Below, in pieces: positions 5,658 to 13,720 of a DNA stretch of 17,676 bases (positions within the stretch are counted from its first letter, which is position 1; the number at the start of each line of letters is the position of its first letter). The position numbers were made by a program, and so were the translations under genes. This DNA comes from CAZJLP01 sp964546955 (GTDB taxonomy: Bacteria > Verrucomicrobiota > Verrucomicrobiia > Opitutales > Opitutaceae), in assembly GCA_964546955.1 (NCBI GenBank), contig CAZJLP010000079.1, forward strand, positions 1-17,676, read 5' to 3'. Under the pieces are notes generated by a model that was given only the letters and a program-made list of their open reading frames with translations, did not search any database and was not told where the DNA came from.

Positions 5658-7862
5658 TCACCCGAGCAGCCGGCGCAGCTCTTCCGGCTCCGTGACCGGC
5701 CTCTGGCAGCTGTAGTGCTCACAGACATACGCAGCCGGACGTCCCTCCACCGGTTTCATCTCAGCCAGCGCGGGAGAGAGCTCCGACAACCACCGCTGTC
5801 CTTCGCCTCCATCTGCCGCTAAAATCGCCCGACGCGGGCCAAGCCTCTCGTGCAGAACACGCGCGAGCGCGGCGAAATTCGGCGCCGCGGGATCGCCGGC
5901 GAGCACCACTTGCCTCGGCGGCTCGAGTGCCAACTCGACCGCGCAAAGCAGCTGGGGCAGAGCCTGGGGATGCTGGCTCCACCGACCCTTTAGCGCGTCA
6001 ATGGTCTTCAACGCGCGTTCGCGCCTGCTCTGGCCTGTCGTCGAAAGCATAACCGCCAGCCGCAGTAGATTCGCCGTCGCGACGGAATTAGCCGCGGGCT
6101 CCGCTCCGTCATAGTCTTCCTTTAAGCGCAGGACGAGCCTGTCATCGGCGGCTCCTGCCGTGAAATACCCTCCGCGCTCCGGATCCCAAAACAGCTCGTC
6201 CATCGTCTGCTGCAGCCGATCCGCCCATCTCAGCCACCCAATCGCAAATGTCGCCTCATACAAATCCAGCAGTCCCTGAATCAAAAAGGCATAATCCTCG
6301 GCAAACCCTTCCACGCTCCCACGGCCCTGCCGATAGGTCCGATAGAGGAGTCCCGTCCCCTCGTCATAGAGTTCGCGCCGAATGAACTCGGCCGCCGCCG
6401 CCGCGGTTTGAGCGTACGAGACCGCGACCGTTTGCCCATCCGCGAGAAGTTGATGCCCCCGCGCAAAGGCCGAAATCATCAAACCGTTCCACGCGGTGAT
6501 AATCTTGTCGTCGAGGTGCGGCCGCGGTCGGAGGGCTCGTACCGCGCGCAACCTATCGAGCGCGGCGATCAGTCGGACGTTGGCTTGCTCGATCTCCATC
6601 CCGCATTCCTTCGCCGTAAGCGCGAGCGACTGCGCCTGTTTCAGGATATTCTTGCCCGTGAACTCGCCCTGCGGATCGAGCGCTGCCGGTACGTTGCCTC
6701 CGGGCACGACTCCGAAATGCATCTGCATCAAAGGAGCGTCCGCGCCGAGAGGGCCCGCCAGCTCTTCGTGCCTCCACACGTAGAACGCCCCCTCCGCCCG
6801 CTCGGATCGATCCTGCGCGATCGGGCTGTCGGCGTCCTCGGCCGAATAGAAACCTCCCTCGGCGCTCGTCAACTGCGTCCGCACATAGTCGAAGACGTCT
6901 CTCGCCAGCCAGGCGAAGACCTCACGGCCCGTGGCCTGCCGCGCCTCGAGGTAATTGACGGCGATCTGCGCTTGATCGTACAGCATCTTCTCGAAGTGGG
7001 GCACGAACCACGCGTCATCGACCGAGTAGCGATGAAATCCCCCGCCGACGTGATCGTGGATGCCTCCTTCAGCCATGCGCTGCAAGGTGACGCTCGCCAT
7101 CGCAATCGCCTCCCGTCCGGCCTCGGACTGCGCACCCTGCACGGCGGCAACCCGGAACAAAAAATTCAGATTGGAAGCGCGAGGAAATTTCGGCGCGCCG
7201 CCAAATCCGCCTTTGGCCGCATCGAAGTTCTCATAGAAATGCTGGAAGCATTTTTCGAACGCCGATCCGGCCGTCTCCACCAATCGCGTCTCGAGTCCGC
7301 CTTCGGCAACGCCCGGTTCATCCTTCTCCGCCACCTCCGGCGGCGGCGTCGCGTGATACGCCCGAAGCGCCTCGATCACCCTCTCCCCCTCGGCCAGGAG
7401 TTTGTCTCGCTCGGTGGCCCAACCCTTCGCAATCGCATCGAGTACGCTCGCAAACCCCGCTCGACCGTGGCGATCTTCGGGCGGGAAATACGTGCCGCCA
7501 TAAAACGGTTTCAGCTCCGGCGTGAGCCACGCGCTTAGCGGCCAGCCGCCGTGTCCGGTCATCGCCTGGACATACGCCATGTAAACCCGATCGACGTCCG
7601 GCCGCTCTTCGCGGTCGACCTTGATCGACACGAAATGCTCATTTAGTCGTGCCGCGATAGCCTCGTTTTCGAAACTTTCGTGGGCCATCACATGGCACCA
7701 GTGACAAGTGGAATAGCCGATCGAAAGGAAGATGGGTTTTTGCTCCACCCGTGCCTTTTCGAAGGCCTCCTCGCACCACGGAAACCAGGCGACCGGATTC
7801 TCCGCGTGCTGCAGCAAATAAGGTGACTTCTCCCGGACCAGATGATTGGGCATAGTGAGCAT
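5658..7862 (-). CDS. DUF255 thioredoxin-domain protein (YyaL/SPATA20 family, 734 aa)
   Basis: The N-terminal DUF255 thioredoxin-fold domain (residues about 4-165) carries the family hallmarks: NHLVREKSPYLLQHAENPV, the C53-HW-C56 motif in STCHWCHVMAHESFE, KVDREERPDVD and GGWPLSAWLTP with YGGTYFPPE. The long C-terminal part (about 200-734) is a glycoside-hydrolase-like helical barrel, including GGIHDHVGGGFHRYSVD, PHFEKMLYDQAQ, EDADSP and DDKIITAWNGLMISA. Length is near the family norm of about 650-750. No signal peptide is seen, so it is probably cytoplasmic. The biochemical role of the family is poorly defined; the redox motif and barrel suggest redox-linked or sugar-binding activity, not demonstrated. 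Start: ATG 7862 gives MLTMPNHLV, while ATG 7853 gives MPNHLV, the usual family beginning, and may be the real start. Neither has a Shine-Dalgarno. It lies downstream of the protease gene on the same strand, 127 bases apart. Confidence 0.93.
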   Translation of the reverse strand: MLTMPNHLVREKSPYLLQHAENPVAWFPWCEEAFEKARVEQKPIFLSIGYSTCHWCHVMAHESFENEAIAARLNEHFVSIKVDREERPDVDRVYMAYVQAMTGHGGWPLSAWLTPELKPFYGGTYFPPEDRHGRAGFASVLDAIAKGWATERDKLLAEGERVIEALRAYHATPPPEVAEKDEPGVAEGGLETRLVETAGSAFEKCFQHFYENFDAAKGGFGGAPKFPRASNLNFLFRVAAVQGAQSEAGREAIAMASVTLQRMAEGGIHDHVGGGFHRYSVDDAWFVPHFEKMLYDQAQIAVNYLEARQATGREVFAWLARDVFDYVRTQLTSAEGGFYSAEDADSPIAQDRSERAEGAFYVWRHEELAGPLGADAPLMQMHFGVVPGGNVPAALDPQGEFTGKNILKQAQSLALTAKECGMEIEQANVRLIAALDRLRAVRALRPRPHLDDKIITAWNGLMISAFARGHQLLADGQTVAVSYAQTAAAAAEFIRRELYDEGTGLLYRTYRQGRGSVEGFAEDYAFLIQGLLDLYEATFAIGWLRWADRLQQTMDELFWDPERGGYFTAGAADDRLVLRLKEDYDGAEPAANSVATANLLRLAVMLSTTGQSRRERALKTIDALKGRWSQHPQALPQLLCAVELALEPPRQVVLAGDPAAPNFAALARVLHERLGPRRAILAADGGEGQRWLSELSPALAEMKPVEGRPAAYVCEHYSCQRPVTEPEELRRLLG

Positions 7863-7882
7863 AACACGCCGCTTTGATCCGG

Positions 7883-7973
7883 ACTTCGACCGCGAAGTTC
7901 AGTTCACAGTCGAAATTCCCCTTCCGCGCGCCGGTTTTGCTTCGGTCTTGAACCCTGAGCCGAGAAACCGAAG
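7883..7973. repeat. Two inverted repeats in the protease-DUF255 spacer
   Basis: ACTTCG-ACCG-CGAAGT (7883-7898) is a perfect 6-bp stem, and CTTCGGT (7940-7946) pairs with ACCGAAG (7967-7973) across a 20-base loop. Read on the minus strand they lie after the protease stop and before the DUF255 start. Neither is followed by a T-run, so they are weak candidates for a terminator or leader structure. Confidence 0.3.
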
Positions 7974-7989
7974 TCCGGGCCTATTCTCG

Positions 7990-10900
7990 TCAGGGAACCA
8001 CTCGAAGCGCCTTCGTCTCATACCCAGCGCGCGCTCGGTCGAAGAGAAGCAACAGTCCGCTTTGGGAAGGCGAACTGACCGACGTTGTGCCCCCAATGGG
8101 CAAGTCGACGCCACCCCCGGCCGGCACGGTGACTTTGCCCAGAGACCCGCCGAGCGTGAAACGCGGCGCGTCTGGCGCGACCGACATCGGACCCACTTCG
8201 TCCATCAACAATCCGGTGAAATAATTATCGAAAGCCTGGACGGAAAAAGTAAACGCATGCCCGACCGGCATCGGATCGCGCACGGGGGTCTCCGAAGGCT
8301 CGTCGGGCATCGTCAGACCGATCCGGTCCAGCGGCACCCGCAGGACGACATTGGTGGAATTGAAATCGACATCCGTATAAAACGTCGCGTACGCCCGATC
8401 CCAAGCCGCCCCTTTCAGATACGTGACATTCCGCCAGTCGGTCGACGAGGCGCGCTGGTTGAAGATCGACCAGTCGGCCAGTCCATCGTTGTTTACATCA
8501 ATATTGACCGCAAACTGAGCGGGGAAATTCGCATGGGTATGCGGTTCGTAGGTGGTGAGCGCAAATTCCAGTACTCGCGCGCCCCCCGGAGCGGTGTCGG
8601 CCAGCCGCACCCCTACATGCTGCAGATCGACCGGCGGTCTTCCGTCATTCACAGCCGGGTACGAGCCCGGCGCCAGCCGAGAGCTCGTACCGGTCAGGGC
8701 AAATACACGTGCTTCAGCGGCGATGCTGGAATCCCGATTCGTCATCCGCAAAGGCGCGGCGCCCAAGCGGTAGAGATCCCCCGCCACAAACGCGCGATGG
8801 CTGCGCTGGGGCAGCAGATGCCATGGCAACCGCAGCGTTTCCGCTCCCTCAGTCAACGCAACGAAACCGCCGTACTCCAACGCTCCGAGCCGGGCGCCGT
8901 CCGCGCCATAGGCCCCGCTATCCGTGTTCCACACCGGCAGTTTCGCCGCGTCGACCGCGAGCTGCACTTCGAATTCCGCCGAGCCCCGCGCCGGGACCTG
9001 CACCGTCGTGGGACCGCGCAGCACGACCGCCCCCGCGGCGCCAGGCGAAGATCGCGACTCCGTCGAAACCCGGAAGGTGCGGAGCACGCCCGCATAGTTT
9101 TTCACACGTAGGCGACGGGAAAGGGTGTGCACCCCGTAGAAGCGGTGAAATCCAAAGGAGAGCGCCGGCGATTCCACGCCCGCCTCGTCGATGCCCCAGG
9201 CGCTGGCCTGCCCCTCGAGTGCGGCGTGCACCCGCACTTCGCCCGCACCGGTGCGAGAGATCGGACTGAAGGCGTGAGGGGCGCTCGCCCGATTCTGGTA
9301 AGTTGCACTGTCAGCGTGGTTCATCAGCAACGCTTTCACTTCCAAGGGGGGCAGCCCGGGATGAACCTGGCGTATGAGCGCCGCTGCCCCCGCCAACACC
9401 GGCGCTGCGCCGGAGGTGCCCCCGAAGACCGACAACCGGTTGCCGCTGCCAGCCACCGCAGCCAAACTGGCTCCCGGCGCCGCGATCTCCGGTTTGATTG
9501 TACTGCCGTCGAGGCCGGGACCCCGCGACGAACCCGCGGCCACGCTGGAAGCCGTCGTGACGAACGCCATTTCCGAAAAGGCCGCGTTTAGCGCCTCTCC
9601 CTGCGCCAAGCGGAGGAGCAGCGCTTCGCCATCCGTTTTCGCGAGGACCACGACCGGGATGGCGAGCGTGAATGAAGGTTCGAGTTCCAATGGCAAACCG
9701 CCGAAACTGAGCGGTGTCGGATCGCCGGGTGCATCGTTGACGATGAGGACGCCAACCGCCCCGGCGGCTTGGGCATAGCACGCTTTGAAGCTCACATTGC
9801 AGGTCCCGCGGTCGATCAATGCGATTTTGCCCCGCAGCGAGCCCGGCGGAAATGGCGCACAGCCCGAACGGTTGGGCGGCCGGACCAGCGCCGCCTCGAG
9901 CTGACCGGAAATGGGCGCCCAAGGCAGCGCGGCGGTGTTGGACAAGGTCAGACGGCGCGAACCGAGCGCGGGCGAAACGATGTCCACGGAAAAAACTTTC
10001 GAATCGGGCATCGTCGTCTCAGCCACCGCGATGGCTCCCGGGGCACTGGCCGGAGAGCTCACAATATAGGGGTTGTCACCGGCGTTGCCCGCCGCGCAGC
10101 AAACCACCACACCGGCACGCACCGCGTTCCCCACCGCCTCGGACGAAGGGTTGTCTTTGCGCCCGTAGTACGATCCGACCGACAAATTGATCACATCGAC
10201 TGCATCGGCGAGGCTTCCATCGCCATCCGGATCAAGGGACCAATCGATCCCCTGGATCAGGGCGATCCCGCTGCACGACGTGCCCAGGGCGCTGCAGACC
10301 TTGACTGCATAAAGCGAAACGCCGGGGGCCAAACCATGATTGTCGGGCTGTTCCCGATACGGGCCGCCGGCAATGATATCGGCGACGCTCGTGCCGTGCC
10401 CCCCATCAGTGCCGACAATGCCCAAATCGTTCACGGCGGGCGGCGCCGCGATCGGATTGGGGTCGGGCGCGAGAGGCCCGTGCGGCCATCGCTCGCCGAC
10501 AAAATCGTATCCATCCACCACCTTTCCCTGCGGCCACGAGACGGGACCGCGATTTTGCGGCGAACCGGGGCCACTGCCGTAAGCCGACAAGTACGCGGTG
10601 AGCGTGCCGGCGCCCCCAAACGCGGCATGCGTGTAATCGATGCCCGAGTCGAGCACCGCGACCTTCACTCCCGTCCCATCCCGGCCGGAGGCACGCACGA
10701 TGTCCGCCCCGACAAACGGCAGGATCGACTTCGCTTCCGTCGCTGCGCCGGCCTCGGTTCGAAAATTGACGACCACCTGAACGCCACGCACGTCCGGCAG
10801 GGCTGCGATTTGAACGGCGAGACCTTGGCTGCAGGAAACAAAAAGCGCGTTCAGCGCGATGCTTGTGCGCGCAATCTCGACGCCCCCCAAGGCCGCGATG

Positions 10901-11169
10901 TCCGTCATGAGCTCGGCTTGCGCGGCCCGCACGCCGGCCAAATAGGTCCGCTGTTCCTCTTCCGACAGCCGTCCACCCCGCGCCAACGTCTCCCCGTACA
11001 CCGCAGCCAGCGGTGCGGCCTTCAGCAGCACCACATACGGCTGCGGGGCGCCGCCCTGCGTCGCGCCGTCGATTCTTACTTCGGCGTGCGCCACCGATTG
11101 GGCGCAAACGGTCGCTCCACCGCAGAGCGCCGCGATCGCGGCCGCGGCGCAACGTCCCAAGCGGCTCAC
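7990..11169 (-). CDS. Secreted subtilisin-family (S8) serine protease with PA insert (1059 aa)
   Basis: From GTG 11169 the protein begins MSRLGRC, then a hydrophobic stretch to ATVCAQSVAHA: a good Sec signal peptide, cut after residue 23 or 29. An I9-like propeptide region spans about 44-136 (PYVVLLK ... VRGVQVV). The catalytic triad is D174 (VAVLDSGIDYTHAAF), H258 (GGHGTSVADIIAGG) and S586 (FGGTSGAAPVLAGAAALI), with the oxyanion asparagine N362 (AAGNAGDN). A PA domain is inserted between N and S at about 430-525 (GKIALIDRGTCNVSFKACYAQAAGAVGVLIVND), as in lactocepin- and cucumisin-type S8 proteases. Two acidic loops, DPDGDGSLADAVDVINLS (313-330) and DVNNDGLADW (891-900), look like calcium sites. 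The C-terminal 430 residues are beta-rich. An in-frame TTG at 11241 would add 24 residues; I prefer the GTG because the signal peptide then starts normally. It probably degrades extracellular protein. It is divergent from the ABC genes across 270 bases with no obvious promoter. Confidence 0.93.
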   Translation of the reverse strand: MSRLGRCAAAAIAALCGGATVCAQSVAHAEVRIDGATQGGAPQPYVVLLKAAPLAAVYGETLARGGRLSEEEQRTYLAGVRAAQAELMTDIAALGGVEIARTSIALNALFVSCSQGLAVQIAALPDVRGVQVVVNFRTEAGAATEAKSILPFVGADIVRASGRDGTGVKVAVLDSGIDYTHAAFGGAGTLTAYLSAYGSGPGSPQNRGPVSWPQGKVVDGYDFVGERWPHGPLAPDPNPIAAPPAVNDLGIVGTDGGHGTSVADIIAGGPYREQPDNHGLAPGVSLYAVKVCSALGTSCSGIALIQGIDWSLDPDGDGSLADAVDVINLSVGSYYGRKDNPSSEAVGNAVRAGVVVCCAAGNAGDNPYIVSSPASAPGAIAVAETTMPDSKVFSVDIVSPALGSRRLTLSNTAALPWAPISGQLEAALVRPPNRSGCAPFPPGSLRGKIALIDRGTCNVSFKACYAQAAGAVGVLIVNDAPGDPTPLSFGGLPLELEPSFTLAIPVVVLAKTDGEALLLRLAQGEALNAAFSEMAFVTTASSVAAGSSRGPGLDGSTIKPEIAAPGASLAAVAGSGNRLSVFGGTSGAAPVLAGAAALIRQVHPGLPPLEVKALLMNHADSATYQNRASAPHAFSPISRTGAGEVRVHAALEGQASAWGIDEAGVESPALSFGFHRFYGVHTLSRRLRVKNYAGVLRTFRVSTESRSSPGAAGAVVLRGPTTVQVPARGSAEFEVQLAVDAAKLPVWNTDSGAYGADGARLGALEYGGFVALTEGAETLRLPWHLLPQRSHRAFVAGDLYRLGAAPLRMTNRDSSIAAEARVFALTGTSSRLAPGSYPAVNDGRPPVDLQHVGVRLADTAPGGARVLEFALTTYEPHTHANFPAQFAVNIDVNNDGLADWSIFNQRASSTDWRNVTYLKGAAWDRAYATFYTDVDFNSTNVVLRVPLDRIGLTMPDEPSETPVRDPMPVGHAFTFSVQAFDNYFTGLLMDEVGPMSVAPDAPRFTLGGSLGKVTVPAGGGVDLPIGGTTSVSSPSQSGLLLLFDRARAGYETKALRVVP

Positions 11170-11439
11170 TACGGTCCGCCGGAAAAGGACGGCAGCGTGT
11201 CCGGAAGCAAGCGAAGCGGGACTGTCGGCTAAACGATTCAAAGGAGAATACTCACGGGCAAAACCATCCTGCCAGCAGGAGGAACCTGCCTAAATCCCGC
11301 GGAATGTAAACGGCGCATCTGCGCTCGACACCGTCTTCCGGTGGAAAGAGCCTTCCAATTTCTAACTGCCGAGCCTCCACCGAGGTGCGATACTCTACCC
11401 ACAGGACGTTTCCGGTACTACCCACTGCCCTTACTCGAT

Positions 11440-12180
11440 ATGATCGAAGCCCGCCATCTGACCAAGATCTTCCGGGACCGCAAACGCGGCGACATCCGAG
11501 CCGCGGACGACATTAGCTTTCGCGTCGAGCCCGGACAGATCTACGGGCTGCTGGGAGCGAACGGAGCAGGCAAGACAACGACGCTGCGCATGCTCGCCAC
11601 CTTGCTCAAGCCTTCGAGCGGTTCCGCGACGGTAGCCGGCTTCGACGTCACGAGCGTTCCCGAAAAAGTCCGCGGACAGGTAGGTTTCCTCGCCGCCAGC
11701 ACCGCCCTGTACGGCAGGCTGACCGCGCGGGAAACGATCGCCTACTTCGGCGAGCTGAACGGCTTGGGCAAAGAAGAAATCGCGCGCCGCACCGAGCGCC
11801 TCGCGGAGCAGCTGGACATGTGGGAGTTTATCGACCGCCGCGTGGATAAATTTTCAACGGGCATGAAGCAGAAAACGTCCATCGCGCGCACGCTCATCCA
11901 CGACCCCGCGGTCATGATCTTCGACGAACCGACGCTGGGCCTGGATGTGATGGCGGCGCGAACCATCGTGCGCTTCATTCGCGACTGCCGGGATCGAGGG
12001 AAGACCGTGATCTATTCCACTCACGTGATGAGCGAAGTGGAAAAGCTCTGCGACGTGATCGGCGTGGTGCACGGCGGAAAACTCTTGGCGGAAGGCACGC
12101 TGGCGGGCCTCCGCGCGTCCTCCGGATTGCACGACATGGAAGATATCTTCGTCAACTTGGTCGAACCCACCCTTCGATGA
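11440..12180 (+). CDS. ABC exporter ATP-binding protein, NatA-like (246 aa)
   Basis: A complete ATPase subunit: Walker A GANGAGKT (39-46), signature FSTGMKQK (138-145), Walker B VMIFDEP with catalytic E163, D-loop LGLD and switch H195 (YSTHVMSEVEKL). The Q-loop region reads VGFLAASTALYGRLTARE, without the usual glutamine. This matches the NatA group (sodium/ABC-2 exporters), where GFL-x4-GLYxRLT is typical. Start is ATG 11440 (MIEARHLTKIF), where homology begins; an upstream GTG at 11341 would add 33 residues rich in proline and unlike the family. No Shine-Dalgarno is seen. The stop overlaps the permease start by 4 bases (ATGA), so the two are translated together and should form one membrane complex. 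Substrate is not determinable from sequence; Na+ or drug/lipid efflux is the family precedent. Confidence 0.94.
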   Translation: MIEARHLTKIFRDRKRGDIRAADDISFRVEPGQIYGLLGANGAGKTTTLRMLATLLKPSSGSATVAGFDVTSVPEKVRGQVGFLAASTALYGRLTARETIAYFGELNGLGKEEIARRTERLAEQLDMWEFIDRRVDKFSTGMKQKTSIARTLIHDPAVMIFDEPTLGLDVMAARTIVRFIRDCRDRGKTVIYSTHVMSEVEKLCDVIGVVHGGKLLAEGTLAGLRASSGLHDMEDIFVNLVEPTLR

Positions 12181-13397
12181 ACTGGCGCAACATCCGCACC
12201 GTTTTTTTGAAGGAGCTGAAGGATTCGCTCCGCGATCGCCGGGCGCTCATCTCGATGATCATCATCCCATCCGTGGTGATGCCGGCATTGATGTTCGGCC
12301 TGGGCATGGCGTCGATGAAGGCATTCAAGAAGTTGGGCGCGGAGCACGCGACCGTCATGCTAATCGGCGGGGATCATTCGCCCGCCCTGCGCAAGGTCCT
12401 GGAAGCGAGCACCAAGCTGAGGCTCAAAACCGCTACCGGCGATTACGCGGCGCAAATCGCGGCCAAACAAACCCATGCCGCGGTCGAAATTCCCGCCGGC
12501 TTCGATGAAGCGTTGGGCCGGGGGGAAAAAACCCAGGTAAAAATCTATCATCACCAAGGCGATGTCCGCTCGGCGGCGGCGACGGGGGAAATTGACCGCC
12601 TCCTGCGGGAATACCGCGAGAAGGTCGTCCAGAACACCTTGGCGACGTACAAGGTTCCCCCCATCGCCATCAGGCCCTTTGACTTGGCTCGCGAGAATGT
12701 CGCCCCGGCCGAAAAAGTCGGCGGTAGTCTGATCGGGGGCGTCGTCCCGTATGTTTTGATCCTCCTCTGTTTCGTGGGTGCCATGTACCCCGCGATGGAC
12801 TTGACCGCGGGTGAGAAGGAACGCGGCACGCTTGAGACGATTCTGTGCAGCCCGCTCGCCCGGGTGGACCTGGTGCTCGGCAAGTTCTTGATGGTTCTCA
12901 CTGCCTCCCTGACCACGGTGGCCTGCTCCCTCACGTCATTCGGCCTCAGCGCGCTCTTCGGCGGGGGCTACCTTTGGGGCAAGATGGGCGGCGGAAAGAG
13001 CGCGCAAGCGCAGGAACTGACTCTCGCCATTTCCTCCGCGGGCGTGCTCGGTGTATTCGCCATGGTACTACCCCTGGCGGTGCTCTTTGCGGCAATCCTG
13101 TTCACCGTCTCTCTTTTCGCCAAAACGTACAAAGAGGCGCAGACCTACACGTCTCCGATGGTCATCCTCGTTCTGCTTCCCGCCATGGGGGCTCTGCTTC
13201 CGGGCATCGAACTCAACGCGAAACTAGCCCTGGTCCCGATCCTCAATGTCGCCTTGGTCAGCAAAGAGATGGTCTCTGGAAATTTCCCATGGGCGTTCAT
13301 CGCGTTGATCTTCCTCTCCACCACGGCGTACGCCGCCGCCGCCCTCGCGCTCGCCGTGCGCATGTTCAATCGCGAGGATGTGATCTTTCGCACGTAG
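12177..13397 (+). CDS. ABC-2 type permease, NatB-like (406 aa)
   Basis: The membrane partner of the preceding ATPase. One N-terminal helix (about 24-46, LISMIIIPSVVMPALMFGLG) is followed by an extracytoplasmic domain of about 140 residues (47-182). Then come helices at about 185-208, 233-260, 283-315, 325-343, 349-362 and 371-395. The motif AGEKERGTLETILCSP (211-226) between membrane segments is characteristic of NatB/ABC-2 permeases, and the N-terminal FLKELKDSLRDRR amphipathic stretch is the usual coupling helix. Length fits the NatB family at around 400. The ATG overlaps the ATPase stop codon; no separate Shine-Dalgarno is visible. The pair forms a two-gene operon followed by a GC hairpin and a palindromic spacer. 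Confidence 0.93.
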   Translation: MNWRNIRTVFLKELKDSLRDRRALISMIIIPSVVMPALMFGLGMASMKAFKKLGAEHATVMLIGGDHSPALRKVLEASTKLRLKTATGDYAAQIAAKQTHAAVEIPAGFDEALGRGEKTQVKIYHHQGDVRSAAATGEIDRLLREYREKVVQNTLATYKVPPIAIRPFDLARENVAPAEKVGGSLIGGVVPYVLILLCFVGAMYPAMDLTAGEKERGTLETILCSPLARVDLVLGKFLMVLTASLTTVACSLTSFGLSALFGGGYLWGKMGGGKSAQAQELTLAISSAGVLGVFAMVLPLAVLFAAILFTVSLFAKTYKEAQTYTSPMVILVLLPAMGALLPGIELNAKLALVPILNVALVSKEMVSGNFPWAFIALIFLSTTAYAAAALALAVRMFNREDVIFRT

Positions 13398-13412
13398 CGG
13401 CGCGGGCGCCGC
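13397..13412 (+). terminator. GC hairpin directly after the permease stop (possible terminator)
   Basis: GCGGCGC (13397-13403) and GCGCCGC (13406-13412) form a perfect 7-bp stem with a 2-base loop beginning at the last base of the stop codon. Only an ATTTG stretch follows instead of a T-run, so efficiency as an intrinsic terminator is doubtful. Confidence 0.3.
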
Positions 13413-13526
13413 GATTTGAGGTTCGAATTTGAAATTTGAGACCGGAGTCGGCCGGAGGGTTGGTCGGAACCTTCGCCGTTTCGCAACCGAAACCCGTCTC
13501 GAATCTCAAATTTCGAATCTCGAATC
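13413..13526. repeat. 114-base palindromic spacer element built from AATTTGAGA/TTCGAA units
   Basis: Left arm 13413-13444 (starts GATTTGAGGTTCGAATTTG) and right arm 13495-13526 (ends TTTCGAATCTCGAATC) are near-complements over 32 bases with a few mismatches. Each arm is itself made of degenerate 7-10-base units (GATTYGAG, TTCGAA, ATTTGAGA). The inner 50 bases are GC-rich and partly self-complementary (GGGTT near 13457, AACCC near 13491). The element lies between the NatB-like gene and the pseudo-receiver gene. The rest of the gap (13527-13720) shows no gene and no clear promoter. Confidence 0.6.
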
Positions 13527-13720
13527 CCAGGCGTCCCCCGAGACACCTGTAGGGACTTCCCTGAGGAGGGCTCAAAAATTCGTCAACGTGGGCGCTGCTG
13601 CCGCCAAGTGGCTGCGGCTCAGGGTAAAGACGACGTAAATACACCCCGGAAACGGTCTAAAGCGTGGCGAAAGCAGCAGTCGAACTTAGCCTCCCCTGCA
13701 AGAAATCCGATTACCTCCGT

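Noticed and set aside
6408..7538. 376-codon plus-strand frame antisense to the DUF255 gene
   Set aside because: The minus-strand frame carries the conserved CHWCH and barrel motifs throughout; the antisense product is a basic low-information sequence.
9769..11232. 487-codon plus-strand frame antisense to the S8 protease
   Set aside because: The protease frame has signal peptide, triad and PA domain; the antisense translation has no motif.
11341..11439. 33-residue N-terminal extension of the NatA-like protein from GTG 11341
   Set aside because: Family homology begins at MIEARHLTKIF (ATG 11440) and the extension is proline-rich and unlike the family.
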